From: Lachnospiraceae bacterium
GTDB taxonomy: Bacteria > Bacillota > Clostridia > Lachnospirales > Lachnospiraceae
Assembly: GCA_015057865.1 (NCBI GenBank)
Contig: SVDH01000009.1
Location: forward strand, 17,430 to 81,429
Length of the DNA: 64,000 bases
Direction: 5' to 3'
Positions within the stretch are counted from its first letter, which is position 1. Each line of letters opens with the position of its first letter. The notes below the pieces were generated by a model. That model ran no database searches. It was not told where the DNA came from and saw only the letters and a list, made by a program, of their open reading frames with translations. A program made the position numbers and the translations under genes. Of this stretch, positions 1-8,349 are shown in pieces.

Positions 1-2
1 GT

Positions 3-2264
3 GCCATCCTTTTGGTAATATTCCTTGCGATCATTGTCGCGCTGGGATATTTTTCCTTCGGGGTTCTGAGAGGAACGATGCACAAAGACCGTGAAGAGGG
101 CGTTAAGCTGGGTCTGGATCTGGCCGGTGGTGTCAGCATCACGTATCAGGTGGATGCAGATGGAGAGCCGACCAAGGAAGATATGGACGATACCATCTAT
201 AAGCTGCAGAAGCGTGTAGAGGGTTACAGTACGGAAGCACAGGTTTATCAGGTTGGTGATGACCGTATCACCGTTGAGATCCCGGGTGTTTCCAATGCAG
301 CTGAGATTTTAGAGGACCTCGGTTCTCCGGGTAGTCTTTCCTTTATGACAATGGACGGAACCGTTGTGTTAAACGGTAACGACGTTGCAGATGCGCAGGG
401 CGCACAGCAGGAGGATCAGACCACTGGAGCACGTGAGTATGTCGTTGAGCTGACATTAAATAATGATGCGATTGAGAAATGGGCGACTGCCACGAGTGAG
501 AACATCGGCAATCAGATCGCGATCGTATATGATGATGAAGTCATTAGCGCGCCGGTTGTTCAGACAGCAATCACGGACGGTAAATGCGTCATCAATGGTA
601 TGAGCAGTCTGGAAGAAGCAAATGAGCTGGCATCCTCGATCCGAATCGGTTCTCTTTCTCTTCCGTTGAAGGAGTTGGAGTCAAAGGTAGTAGGGGCACA
701 GCTCGGTACAGACGCGATCTCAACGAGTATCAAGGCAGCAGCGATCGGCGTATTGATCGTTATGGCATTCATGATCTTTATATACTGGATTCCGGGTCTG
801 GCATCAGCACTTGCGCTTTTGATCTATTCCGGTATTGTTGTATCGCTGTTACATCTGTATGATGTTACATTGACCCTGCCGGGTATCGCAGGTATCATCC
901 TTTCGATCGGTATGGCCGTCGATGCGAACGTCGTCATCTTCGCCCGTATCCGGGAGGAGACGGCGGCCGGGCAAACGACCGAAAATGCGATTAAGATCGG
1001 TTTCAAAAAGGCTTTATCTGCCATTGTCGACAGTAACATTACGACATTGATCGCGGCAGCAGTTCTTGGTATTTTCGGAACCGGTCCGATCCGCGGATTC
1101 GCAGCGACCCTGGCGATCGGTGTTGCGGTCTCGATGTTTACAGCACTGGTCATCACACGCTGGATCCTTCGTTCGCTGCATGCGATCGGATTTAAAGACC
1201 TTAAGTTCTACGGCGTGAAGAAGCAGCGCAAGACGATCGATATCGTCAAAAGACGTCTGGTCTTTTTCCTGATTCCGATCTGCCTGATCGTGATTGGCCT
1301 TGCAGGAATGGGCGTGCACAATGCTAACAAAGGCAACCCATTGAACTTCAGCCTTGAGTTCATGGGCGGTACATCTACGAATGTCACCTTTGAGACAGAT
1401 TACACGCTGGAAGAGATCGATGATACGATCGTTCCGCAGATCGAGGAGATTACGGGTGACGGTAACGTTCAGGCAAATAAGGTAGAAGACAGTACGACCG
1501 TACAGTTCAAGACACGTACCCTGTCTCTGGATGAGCGTCAGGAATTCAATAATGTAATGCTGGAAAGCTATGGTGTTGCGGAAGAAGATATTACTTACGA
1601 AAACATCAGCTCGACCATCAGTTCAGAGATGCGTTCCGATGCGATCCGCGCAGTCATCATCGCGACGATCTGTATGCTGATCTACATCTGGTTCCGGTTT
1701 AAGGATCTCCGATTTGCAGGCGCTGCGGTTCTGGCATTGGTACATGACGTACTGATCCTTCTGGTGTTCTACTCATTATCCTGGACATCAGTCGGCACGA
1801 CATTTATCGCATGTATGCTGACCATTGTCGGATACTCGATCAACTCGACGATCGTCATGTTTGACCGAGTCCGCGAACATATACAAACAGAGAGCATTGG
1901 TTCGGACGAGGATTACAAGAATATCGTCAACACGAGTATTACAGAGACCTTGTCACGATCCATCAATACGAATATCACATCGTTAATCACGCTGGTATGT
2001 CTGTTCATCCTGGGCGTTTCATCGATCCGTGAATTCTCCGGCCCGTTGATCGCAGGTATCATTGCCGGTGTATATTCATCCGTATTCGTTACCGGGTCGC
2101 TCTGGTATGTATTCCGGACGAAGATCGGAAAAGAAAAGAATAAGAAACGGTATGAGATCGCCAATGCGAGAGCCAGCAAGGTAACCTATGGCGCAGACGC
2201 AGGCAAGAAGAAAAAGAAAAAACGTAATAAGCAGAAAGAGCATGACGACAAGATTATCGTATAA
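3..2264 (+). CDS. secDF: SecDF fused protein-export membrane protein (5' end cut by window)
   Basis: Accessory subunit of the Sec translocase, which uses the proton gradient to pull exported proteins across the membrane. The reading frame is open to the left edge, so a few N-terminal codons are missing and the visible protein is about 753 residues. The SecD half has a first membrane helix, an extracytoplasmic domain and a membrane block containing GMAVDANVVIFARIREE. The SecF half follows in the same chain, with LEFMGGTSTNV after its first helix and YSINSTIVMFDRVRE in its membrane block. SecD and SecF are separate genes in many bacteria; the fusion is common in Firmicutes. The C-terminus is a lysine-rich cytoplasmic tail. 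glyA follows 76 bp downstream. Confidence 0.95.
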   Translation, partial: AILLVIFLAIIVALGYFSFGVLRGTMHKDREEGVKLGLDLAGGVSITYQVDADGEPTKEDMDDTIYKLQKRVEGYSTEAQVYQVGDDRITVEIPGVSNAAEILEDLGSPGSLSFMTMDGTVVLNGNDVADAQGAQQEDQTTGAREYVVELTLNNDAIEKWATATSENIGNQIAIVYDDEVISAPVVQTAITDGKCVINGMSSLEEANELASSIRIGSLSLPLKELESKVVGAQLGTDAISTSIKAAAIGVLIVMAFMIFIYWIPGLASALALLIYSGIVVSLLHLYDVTLTLPGIAGIILSIGMAVDANVVIFARIREETAAGQTTENAIKIGFKKALSAIVDSNITTLIAAAVLGIFGTGPIRGFAATLAIGVAVSMFTALVITRWILRSLHAIGFKDLKFYGVKKQRKTIDIVKRRLVFFLIPICLIVIGLAGMGVHNANKGNPLNFSLEFMGGTSTNVTFETDYTLEEIDDTIVPQIEEITGDGNVQANKVEDSTTVQFKTRTLSLDERQEFNNVMLESYGVAEEDITYENISSTISSEMRSDAIRAVIIATICMLIYIWFRFKDLRFAGAAVLALVHDVLILLVFYSLSWTSVGTTFIACMLTIVGYSINSTIVMFDRVREHIQTESIGSDEDYKNIVNTSITETLSRSINTNITSLITLVCLFILGVSSIREFSGPLIAGIIAGVYSSVFVTGSLWYVFRTKIGKEKNKKRYEIANARASKVTYGADAGKKKKKKRNKQKEHDDKIIV

Positions 2265-2298
2265 GCGCTTGCGGAGCAGCACGTCAGCTTATACGATA
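2255..2298 (+). other. Hairpin spanning the secDF stop codon
   Basis: TATCGTATAAGC (2255-2266) is exactly complementary to GCTTATACGATA (2287-2298), with a 20-nt loop. The left arm includes the secDF stop codon. No T-run follows, so it is not a typical intrinsic terminator. It may protect the 3' end or reduce read-through into glyA. Confidence 0.5.
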
Positions 2299-2340
2299 GT
2301 AATAAACCACCAAACACAAGCACTATGAGGGGAGATACAA

Positions 2341-3585
2341 ATGACCGCAATGGAAGAATTAAGAATCACAGATCCTGAGGTCGCAGCAGCTATAGACAGT
2401 GAATTGAAGAGACAGAATGAGCATATTGAGCTGATTGCATCTGAGAACTGGGTATCCGAAGCAGTAATGCAGGCACAGGGAAGTGTTTTGACGAACAAAT
2501 ATGCAGAAGGATATCCGGGCAAACGTTACTATGGCGGATGCCAGTGCGTCGATGTTGTAGAACAGCTTGCGATTGAGCGTGCAAAGGAACTTTTTGATGC
2601 TGAGTATGTCAATGTTCAGCCGCATTCCGGTGCGCAGGCAAACATGGCAGTGCAGTTCGCACTTCTTGAGCCGGGAGATACCGTCATGGGTATGAACTTA
2701 AGCGACGGCGGGCATCTGACACATGGAAGTCCGGTCAATTTCTCCGGAAAATATTTCAATATCGTTCCGTATGGTGTCGGTGCTGACGGCAATATCGACA
2801 ACGACGAAGTTGAGCGTATTGCGATGGAGTGCAAGCCAAAGCTGATCATTGCAGGTGCAAGTGCTTATCCGCGTACCGTTGACTGGAAACGGTTCCGTGA
2901 GATCGCAGACAAAGTCGGCGCATATCTGATGGTAGACATGGCGCATATTGCCGGTCTGGTTGCGGCAAAAGTATTCCCGAACCCGATCTATTATGCAGAT
3001 GTTGTCACAACAACAACACATAAGACACTGAGAGGTCCGCGCGGTGGTATGATCCTTGTTTCCAAGGCATCCATGGAGAAGAACAACTTCAACTTTAACA
3101 AAGCTGTTTTCCCGGGCGTACAGGGCGGTCCGCTGATGCATGTCATTGCGGCAAAAGCAGTATGTCTGAAGGAAGCACTGACAGATGAGTATAAGGTATA
3201 TCAGCAGCAGGTCGTTGACAATGCGCAGGCTTTGGCAAACGGTCTTCTTAAGCGTGGTATCTCACTTGTTTCAGGCGGTACAGACAACCATCTGATGCTG
3301 ATCGACCTGACACCGCTTGATAAAACCGGAAAAGAAGTAGAGAAGCTTCTCGACGATGCACATATTACCGCAAACAAGAATACGATCCCGAACGAGCCCA
3401 GGTCTCCGTTTGTTACCAGCGGTATCCGTCTGGGCACACCGGCCGCTACGACCCGCGGTTTAAAAGAAGATGACATGGACCGTGTGGCAGAAGCAATCTC
3501 AATCGTGATCTTAGAAGGTGAAGCAGGCGTAGAGAAAGCTCGTGCGATCGTAAAAGAACTGACCGATAAGTACCCGCTGATCTAA
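2341..3585 (+). CDS. glyA: Serine hydroxymethyltransferase
   Basis: PLP enzyme that interconverts serine and glycine with transfer of a one-carbon unit to tetrahydrofolate, in the cytoplasm. The 414-residue length is normal for the family. [14 protein letters not shown] carries the PLP-binding lysine (Lys228); other family features are [10 protein letters not shown] near residue 30, [13 protein letters not shown] near 54 and [10 protein letters not shown] near 197. The start has a GAGGGGAG Shine-Dalgarno 7 bases upstream. An ATG three codons in is less well placed. A 14-bp hairpin lies directly after the stop, before serS, so the serine-related pair glyA-serS is probably transcribed together with partial attenuation. 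Confidence 0.97.
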   Translation: MTAMEELRITDPEVAAAIDSELKRQNEHIELIASENWVSEAVMQAQGSVLTNKYAEGYPGKRYYGGCQCVDVVEQLAIERAKELFDAEYVNVQPHSGAQANMAVQFALLEPGDTVMGMNLSDGGHLTHGSPVNFSGKYFNIVPYGVGADGNIDNDEVERIAMECKPKLIIAGASAYPRTVDWKRFREIADKVGAYLMVDMAHIAGLVAAKVFPNPIYYADVVTTTTHKTLRGPRGGMILVSKASMEKNNFNFNKAVFPGVQGGPLMHVIAAKAVCLKEALTDEYKVYQQQVVDNAQALANGLLKRGISLVSGGTDNHLMLIDLTPLDKTGKEVEKLLDDAHITANKNTIPNEPRSPFVTSGIRLGTPAATTRGLKEDDMDRVAEAISIVILEGEAGVEKARAIVKELTDKYPLI

Positions 3586-3593
3586 TGGATAAT

Positions 3594-3628
3594 ACACTCT
3601 CGAAACCCTGATCCGGTTTCGGGAGTGT
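3594..3628 (+). terminator. Hairpin between glyA and serS (weak terminator or processing site)
   Basis: ACACTCTCGAAACC (3594-3607) pairs with GGTTTCGGGAGTGT (3615-3628) through one G-T wobble, leaving a 7-nt loop. Only TTGGTTT follows, so termination would be incomplete. The serS Shine-Dalgarno begins about 13 nt downstream. Confidence 0.45.
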
Positions 3629-3652
3629 TGGTTTATGATAGAGGAGGATGAC

Positions 3653-4930
3653 ATGATAGACATAAAGCTGATCAGAGAAAATCCGGATCTTGTAAAAGAG
3701 AACATCAAAAAGAAATTCCAGGATGCAAAGCTGCCGCTTGTAGATGAAGTGCTTGAACTGGATAAAAAGGCTCGTGCCACACAGCAGGAGGCGGATGCAC
3801 TTCGTGCCGAAAGGAATCAGATCTCAAAGCAAATCGGCGGATTGATGAAACAGGGCAAAAAGGAAGAGGCAGAGGAAGTGAAGAAAAAGGTCGCTGAATT
3901 TGCCGCACGCCTTGAGGAACTGGAGGCGCAGGAAGGCCCGCTCCAGGAGGAGATCAAAAACCGCATGATGCGTATCCCGAATATCATTGACCCGTCCGTT
4001 CCGATCGGTAAAGATGACAGTGAGAATGTTGAGATCGAGCGTTTTGGCGAGCCGGTCGTACCGGATTTTGAAGTGCCGTATCATACAGAGATCATGGCGA
4101 AGTTTGCGGGTATTGATCTTGAATCGGCCGGAAGAGTGGCAGGAAATGGCTTCTATTATCTGCAGGGAGATATCGCAAGACTGCATTCTGCTGTTCTTTC
4201 CTACGCAAGAGACTTTATGATCGACCGCGGCTTTACCTATTGTATCCCGCCATACATGATCCGCAGCGCTGTTGTTTCCGGCGTTATGAGCTTTGAGGAA
4301 ATGGATGCGATGATGTATAAGATTGAAGGCGAAGATCTTTATCTGATCGGTACATCCGAACATTCCATGATCGGAAGCTTTATCGATCAGATGTTGGAGG
4401 AGGATTCCCTTCCGAGAACGCTGACAAGCTATTCTCCGTGCTTCCGTAAGGAAAAGGGTGCCCACGGCATCGAGGAGCGTGGTGTTTACAGAATCCACCA
4501 GTTTGAAAAGCAGGAGATGGTCGTCGTATGTAAGCCGGAGGATTCTCCGTACTGGTACGATCAGCTGTGGAAAAACACTGTAGATTTCTTCCGCACACTG
4601 GATATCCCGGTCCGTACGTTGGAGTGCTGCTCAGGAGATCTGGCAGATCTTAAAGTAAAATCGCTTGATGTGGAAGCATGGTCACCGCGCCAGAAAAAAT
4701 ATTTTGAAGTCGGCAGCTGCTCGAATCTGGGTGATGCACAGGCAAGACGCTTAAGGATCCGTGTTAAGGGAAAAGACGGCAAATATTTTGCACATACTTT
4801 AAACAACACGGTTGTAGCTCCGCCACGTATGCTGATCGCATTTTTAGAGAACAATCTGCAGGCAGACGGCAGCATCCGGATCCCGGAAGTGCTTCGTCCA
4901 TACATGGGTGGCAAAGAAGAGATCAGGTGA
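3653..4930 (+). CDS. serS: Seryl-tRNA synthetase, divergent class
   Basis: Charges tRNA-Ser with serine. The N-terminal coiled-coil arm (about residues 25-100) is rich in Lys and Glu. Class II motif 2 is SPCFRKEKGAHGIEERG and motif 3 includes LNNTVVAPPRMLIAFLENN, ending in VPEVLRPYMGG-like IPEVLRPYMGGKEE. The usual bacterial motif 3 is LNGSGLAVGRT-like and the usual motif 2 contains SEAGSAGRDTRG, so this enzyme belongs to a divergent group whose motifs look closer to archaeal/eukaryotic SerRS. I chose the ATG at 3653, which has GAGGAGG 5 bases upstream, over the in-frame ATG at 3635; this gives 425 residues. A possible weak terminator stem lies at 4945-4992, followed by TTTTTT. Confidence 0.93.
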   Translation: MIDIKLIRENPDLVKENIKKKFQDAKLPLVDEVLELDKKARATQQEADALRAERNQISKQIGGLMKQGKKEEAEEVKKKVAEFAARLEELEAQEGPLQEEIKNRMMRIPNIIDPSVPIGKDDSENVEIERFGEPVVPDFEVPYHTEIMAKFAGIDLESAGRVAGNGFYYLQGDIARLHSAVLSYARDFMIDRGFTYCIPPYMIRSAVVSGVMSFEEMDAMMYKIEGEDLYLIGTSEHSMIGSFIDQMLEEDSLPRTLTSYSPCFRKEKGAHGIEERGVYRIHQFEKQEMVVVCKPEDSPYWYDQLWKNTVDFFRTLDIPVRTLECCSGDLADLKVKSLDVEAWSPRQKKYFEVGSCSNLGDAQARRLRIRVKGKDGKYFAHTLNNTVVAPPRMLIAFLENNLQADGSIRIPEVLRPYMGGKEEIR

Positions 4931-5040
4931 TCGGGCTTACCGTTTGGTTTCCTGCTTACTTTGCAGTCATGTAGCGATATGAAGTAAAACCATATACCAT
5001 TTTTTGTTTAATTTTATTCAGAAGTTTTTTCCTTCGTTTG

Positions 5041-5069
5041 TTGCAAATAACATCTAATGGTGATAATAT
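5041..5069 (+). promoter_or_regulatory. Sigma-A type promoter for thl
   Basis: TTGCAA (5041-5046) and TATAAT-like TAATAT (5064-5069) are separated by 17 bp, 73 bp before the thl start. The rest of the 211-bp gap contains no gene. Confidence 0.7.
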
Positions 5070-5142
5070 TGTTTTTGTCTGGAGAGTTTGTAAAAAGACT
5101 TCCCGGTAAAGACGTTTAACTTAGTGGTAAAGGAGAAGAAAA

Positions 5143-6327
5143 ATGGCAAAAAAAGTAGTAATCGCTAGTGCATGTCGTACAGCAATCGGTAAAATGGGCG
5201 GTCAGTTCGGTAACACACCGGCAGTAGAGCTTGGTTCAATTGTTATCAAAGAAGCAGTTAACCGTGCAGGCATCAAGCCGGAGCAGGTTGACGAAGTAAT
5301 GATGGGTTGTGTAATCACAGCTGGTCTGGGCCAGAACCCGGCTCGCCAGGCTTCCATCAAAGCAGGACTTCCGGATGAGGTTCCGGCATTCACACTGAAC
5401 GTTGTTTGCGGTTCTGGTCTGAAGTGTGTAAACGAAGCAGCTAACATGATCATGGCTGATCAGGCTGACATCGTTGTAGCAGGTGGTATGGAAAACATGT
5501 CCATGGCTCCGTTCGCACTGCCGAAAGCACGTTTTGGTTACAGAATGAACAATGGCGTTCTGATGGACTGCATGATCAACGACGCACTGTGGGATGCTTT
5601 CAATCAGTATCACATGATGATTACTGCTGAAAATATCTGCGATCAGTGGGGCCTGACCCGTGAAGAGCTTGATGAGTTTGCAGCAGCTTCTCAGCAGAAA
5701 GCAGTAGCAGCTCAGGAAAGCGGCGCATTTGACGAAGAGATCGTTCCGGTTCCGGTTAAAGTTAAGAAAGAAACCGTTATGATCACAAAGGATGAGGGTC
5801 CGCGTCCGGGTACAACAGCTGAGTCTCTTTCCAAACTTCGTTGCTGCTCAGGCAAAGAAGGCGGTCTGGTAACAGCTGGTAACGCTTCCGGTATCAACGA
5901 CGGTGCTGCAGCAGTTGTCCTGATGAGCGAAGAGAAAGCTGCTGAGCTTGGTGTTAAGCCGCTGGCTACATTCGTTGCTGGTGCTCTTGGCGGATGTGAT
6001 CCGAAGATCATGGGTATCGGACCGGTTCCGGCTACAAAGAAAGCTCTGGCTAAAGCTGGCCTGACAATGGATGATATCGACATCATCGAGGCTAACGAAG
6101 CATTTGCAGCTCAGTCTGTAGCAGTTCAGAAAGAACTGGGCTTCCCGTCAGAGAAACTGAACCACAACGGTGGTGCAATCGCTCTTGGACATCCGGTAGG
6201 TGCTTCAGGCTGCCGTATCCTTGTTACTCTGCTTCACCTGATGAAGAAAGAGGATGTTAAATACGGACTGGCTACACTGTGCATCGGCGGTGGTATGGGC
6301 TGCGCTACAATCGTAGAAAAAGCTTAA
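5143..6327 (+). CDS. thlA: Acetyl-CoA acetyltransferase (thiolase)
   Basis: Condenses two acetyl-CoA to acetoacetyl-CoA, the first step of the clostridial butyrate pathway; cytoplasmic. The protein has 394 residues, typical of biosynthetic thiolases. The acyl-carrying cysteine is Cys89 in [10 protein letters not shown], the catalytic histidine is His350 in [10 protein letters not shown], and the second catalytic cysteine is Cys380 in [15 protein letters not shown] is also present. An AAAGGAG Shine-Dalgarno precedes the ATG. It has its own promoter and strong terminator, so it is a single-gene unit. hbd, the next pathway enzyme, is the neighbouring gene but is also separately promoted. No crt, bcd or etf genes lie in the window. 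Confidence 0.96.
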   Translation: MAKKVVIASACRTAIGKMGGQFGNTPAVELGSIVIKEAVNRAGIKPEQVDEVMMGCVITAGLGQNPARQASIKAGLPDEVPAFTLNVVCGSGLKCVNEAANMIMADQADIVVAGGMENMSMAPFALPKARFGYRMNNGVLMDCMINDALWDAFNQYHMMITAENICDQWGLTREELDEFAAASQQKAVAAQESGAFDEEIVPVPVKVKKETVMITKDEGPRPGTTAESLSKLRCCSGKEGGLVTAGNASGINDGAAAVVLMSEEKAAELGVKPLATFVAGALGGCDPKIMGIGPVPATKKALAKAGLTMDDIDIIEANEAFAAQSVAVQKELGFPSEKLNHNGGAIALGHPVGASGCRILVTLLHLMKKEDVKYGLATLCIGGGMGCATIVEKA

Positions 6328-6361
6328 TTGTAAGTTCGCTGTTTGATTCTTACGAAATAGA

Positions 6362-6400
6362 AAGATCCCGAATCTCTAACAGAGGTTCGGGGTCTTTTTT
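6362..6400 (+). terminator. Rho-independent terminator of thl
   Basis: AAGATCCCGAATCTCT (6362-6377) pairs with AGAGGTTCGGGGTCTT (6381-6396) with wobble pairs and a 3-nt loop, followed by a run of T. Confidence 0.9.
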
Positions 6401-6485
6401 CGTTGTGTAAAAACGGGAAACAGCAAAAAAGCAAATTGGTACTACCAAATGTGTTAAAAAAATATCAAAATATTCCGTTTTCCTA

Positions 6486-6513
6486 TTTACTTTTAGCAAA
6501 AGTGTTTTATAAT
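6486..6513 (+). promoter_or_regulatory. Promoter candidate for hbd
   Basis: TTTACT (6486-6491), 16-bp spacer, TATAAT (6508-6513), 105 bp before the hbd start. The 6401-6618 gap otherwise shows only AT-rich leader sequence; a 60-codon open frame there has no Shine-Dalgarno and overlaps the promoter. Confidence 0.55.
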
Positions 6514-6618
6514 GTAATTAAGAGCTTTCCAAACAGTAACCGGAATTGTTTTGAAAACGATGGCCGGGGTTTGGGAATCGATTAGCAACGTAAGTTATTT
6601 TAAAGGAGGAAAGATGCC

Positions 6619-7452
6619 ATGAAAGTTGGAGTTATCGGTGCAGGTACGATGGGTAGCGGTATTGCACAGGCGTTTGCAGTAAAAGACGGATATGAAGTAT
6701 ATCTGTGCGACATCAATCAGGAGTTTGCTGACAGAGGTAAAGCTAAGATTCAGAAATCTCTTGAGAAAGCTGTTTCCAAAGGAAAGATGGAAGAAGCTGC
6801 TAAAGATGCTGTTCTTGCAAAGATCACAACAGGTGTGAAAGATATCTGTACAGAAGCAGATCTGATCGTAGAGGCTGCACTTGAAGTTATGGATATCAAA
6901 AAGCAGACATTCAAAGAGCTGCAGGACATCGTTCCGGCTGGCTGCATTTTCGCAACCAATACATCATCCCTGTCCATCACAGAGATCAGCAATGGCCTTG
7001 ACCGTCCGGTCATCGGCATGCATTTCTTCAATCCGGCACCGGTTATGAAGCTCATCGAGGTTATCAGAGGCGAGACAACCACAGATGAGATGGTAGCAAA
7101 AGTTATTGAGATTTCAGAAGATATCGGCAAGGTTCCGGTAGAAGTAAACGAGGCAGCAGGCTTTGTTGTTAACCGTATCCTGGTTCCGATGATCAACGAG
7201 GCAGTTTGCGTTCTGGCAGCAGGTGTTGCAAATGCAGAAGACATCGACACCGCTATGAAGCTTGGATGCAACCATCCGATGGGCCCGCTGCATCTTGCAG
7301 ATTACATTGGTCTGGATATCTGCCTGGCGATCATGGAAGTTATCTACAACGAAGAAGGCGATTCCAAATATCGTCCGTCACCGCTTCTCAGAAAGATGGT
7401 TCGTGCAGGCAAGCTTGGCTGCAAGACAGGAGAAGGATTCTTCAAATATTAA
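6619..7452 (+). CDS. hbd: 3-hydroxybutyryl-CoA dehydrogenase
   Basis: Reduces acetoacetyl-CoA to 3-hydroxybutyryl-CoA in the butyrate pathway; cytoplasmic. The 277-residue protein starts with the NAD(P)-binding Rossmann motif [16 protein letters not shown] (residues 4-19). The family signature [15 protein letters not shown] contains the catalytic histidine, and [11 protein letters not shown] and [15 protein letters not shown] mark the C-terminal helical domain. AAAGGAGG lies at good spacing from the ATG. The gene stands alone between a promoter and a strong terminator. The mRNA 3' end is embedded in a longer inverted repeat that begins at the stop codon. Confidence 0.96.
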   Translation: MKVGVIGAGTMGSGIAQAFAVKDGYEVYLCDINQEFADRGKAKIQKSLEKAVSKGKMEEAAKDAVLAKITTGVKDICTEADLIVEAALEVMDIKKQTFKELQDIVPAGCIFATNTSSLSITEISNGLDRPVIGMHFFNPAPVMKLIEVIRGETTTDEMVAKVIEISEDIGKVPVEVNEAAGFVVNRILVPMINEAVCVLAAGVANAEDIDTAMKLGCNHPMGPLHLADYIGLDICLAIMEVIYNEEGDSKYRPSPLLRKMVRAGKLGCKTGEGFFKY

Positions 7453-7637
7453 GATGTATCAGCTCTCGAGCTGCAAAAGAGAAGTCCGTGCTTGCACGAG
7501 ACTTCTCTTTTATTGCGAGGGGCAACAAGTTTGAGCAATGAAGATTCACGAAGTGAAACGAGTGGATCGTGTTGCGAAAACTTGTAGTGTGGTGGGAGTT
7601 GCGAAGCAACGGAGCCACACGGAGCTGATACATCTTA
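7450..7637. repeat. Nested inverted-repeat element with GAA-loop hairpins
   Basis: A perfect 16-bp inverted repeat, TAAGATGTATCAGCTC (7450-7465) against GAGCTGATACATCTTA (7622-7637), encloses the hbd terminator and several small hairpins. TTCAC-GAA-GTGAA lies near 7544-7556 and GTTGC-GAA-GCAAC near 7598-7610, inside an outer GTGTGG/CCACAC pair. CGTGT-GAA-ACACG follows at about 7638-7650. One contains GCGAAGC, a sequence known to form an unusually stable DNA mini-hairpin. The left arm starts at the hbd stop codon. No coding frame is credible here. Confidence 0.6.
7475..7511 (+). terminator. Rho-independent terminator of hbd
   Basis: AAAAGAGAAGT (7475-7485) pairs perfectly with ACTTCTCTTTT (7501-7511); the loop has a further CGTGC/GCACG stem. 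Confidence 0.85.
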
Positions 7638-7683
7638 CGTGTGAAACACGGAGCAATCCGTTAGTTGATACATAAGCTACAAC

Positions 7684-7713
7684 AAAGGCAGGGTCATGGC
7701 GACCCTGCCTTTT
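7684..7713. terminator. Bidirectional terminator overlapping a coding end
   Basis: AAAGGCAGGGTC (7684-7695) pairs perfectly with GACCCTGCCTTT (7701-7712) around a 5-nt loop. T-runs lie on both strands. The stem includes the last codons and stop of the minus-strand gene ending at 7694. Confidence 0.8.
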
Positions 7714-8215
7714 CATATGCTTCATTTGTCAGATACAGCATCGTACGATCTTCATTCATATGCCCTTCGGGCAACAGCTGATCAACGAATGCCTTATGCA
7801 GATCCTTCCTGACATCATCCGGTGACAGATTGGCTTTTTCTGCCAGTTCCTGTACAGAAACCTCTGTCCGCCGCTCGATCCATCCGATGTAGCGAAAGAA
7901 TCGGGCGAGATACTTGTAACGGCGCACACCAAAAGGAAAGCTGATGCAGCCTGTGACAAGCACGAGAATACTTATATACAGGATCAGCTTGTGCAGAATG
8001 GAGTGTCCGTCTGTCACTGTATATGCGATCAGACCGAAAACACCAAGCACGATAAAATTCAATCCGAGCGAGATCGCGATCGAAACGGCTACAGTAGGAA
8101 CAGCAGAAAGCGGGAAGGCAGGTTCGGGAACTTCTTCCTCTTCATTTTCATCCCCGTCTTTGTTCCAATCGTCATCATCATCCCAGAGAGATTGTTTTTT
8201 TCTTGGTTTAAACAT
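7694..8215 (-). CDS. Two-helix membrane protein with winged-helix-like C-terminus, unknown function
   Basis: Function not recognised. The N-terminus is charged, with a WDDDDDW-like acidic stretch and then runs of Glu (about residues 10-35). Two hydrophobic helices follow (about 43-70 and 80-100). The C-terminal 70 residues, containing ELAEKANLSPDDVRKDLHKAF, resemble a small winged-helix or PCI-like fold. I chose the ATG at 8215 (173 residues), because the predicted promoter -10 box ends only about 7 bp before the upstream ATG at 8230 and GGGA sits 9 bases before 8215. The transcript leader would be very short. It is divergent from the DUF815-type gene. Its stop codon lies inside the terminator hairpin. 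Confidence 0.75.
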   Translation of the reverse strand: MFKPRKKQSLWDDDDDWNKDGDENEEEEVPEPAFPLSAVPTVAVSIAISLGLNFIVLGVFGLIAYTVTDGHSILHKLILYISILVLVTGCISFPFGVRRYKYLARFFRYIGWIERRTEVSVQELAEKANLSPDDVRKDLHKAFVDQLLPEGHMNEDRTMLYLTNEAYEKAGSP

Positions 8216-8236
8216 TGACATATATCCCATGGGGGT

Positions 8237-8265
8237 ATTATAAGGGATTTCCTGTGAAAAAACAA
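8237..8265 (-). promoter_or_regulatory. Promoter for the 7694-8215 gene
   Basis: On the minus strand TTGTTT (8265-8260), 17-bp spacer, TATAAT (8242-8237). Transcription would start near 8230, leaving a leader of about 15 nt. Confidence 0.55.
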
Positions 8266-8349
8266 ATGCAGCGTTTTTTTGAGTGCCATTCGATTTTGAA
8301 TATGTTATGATGATATCAGGAAATATTCTTGAATTATAAGGAGCAGAAG

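Noticed and set aside
3586..3652. T-box leader for serS
   Set aside because: The spacer is only 67 bp with one hairpin and no T-box sequence.
6403..6585. 60-codon open frame between thl and hbd
   Set aside because: No Shine-Dalgarno, low-complexity product, and it spans the hbd promoter.
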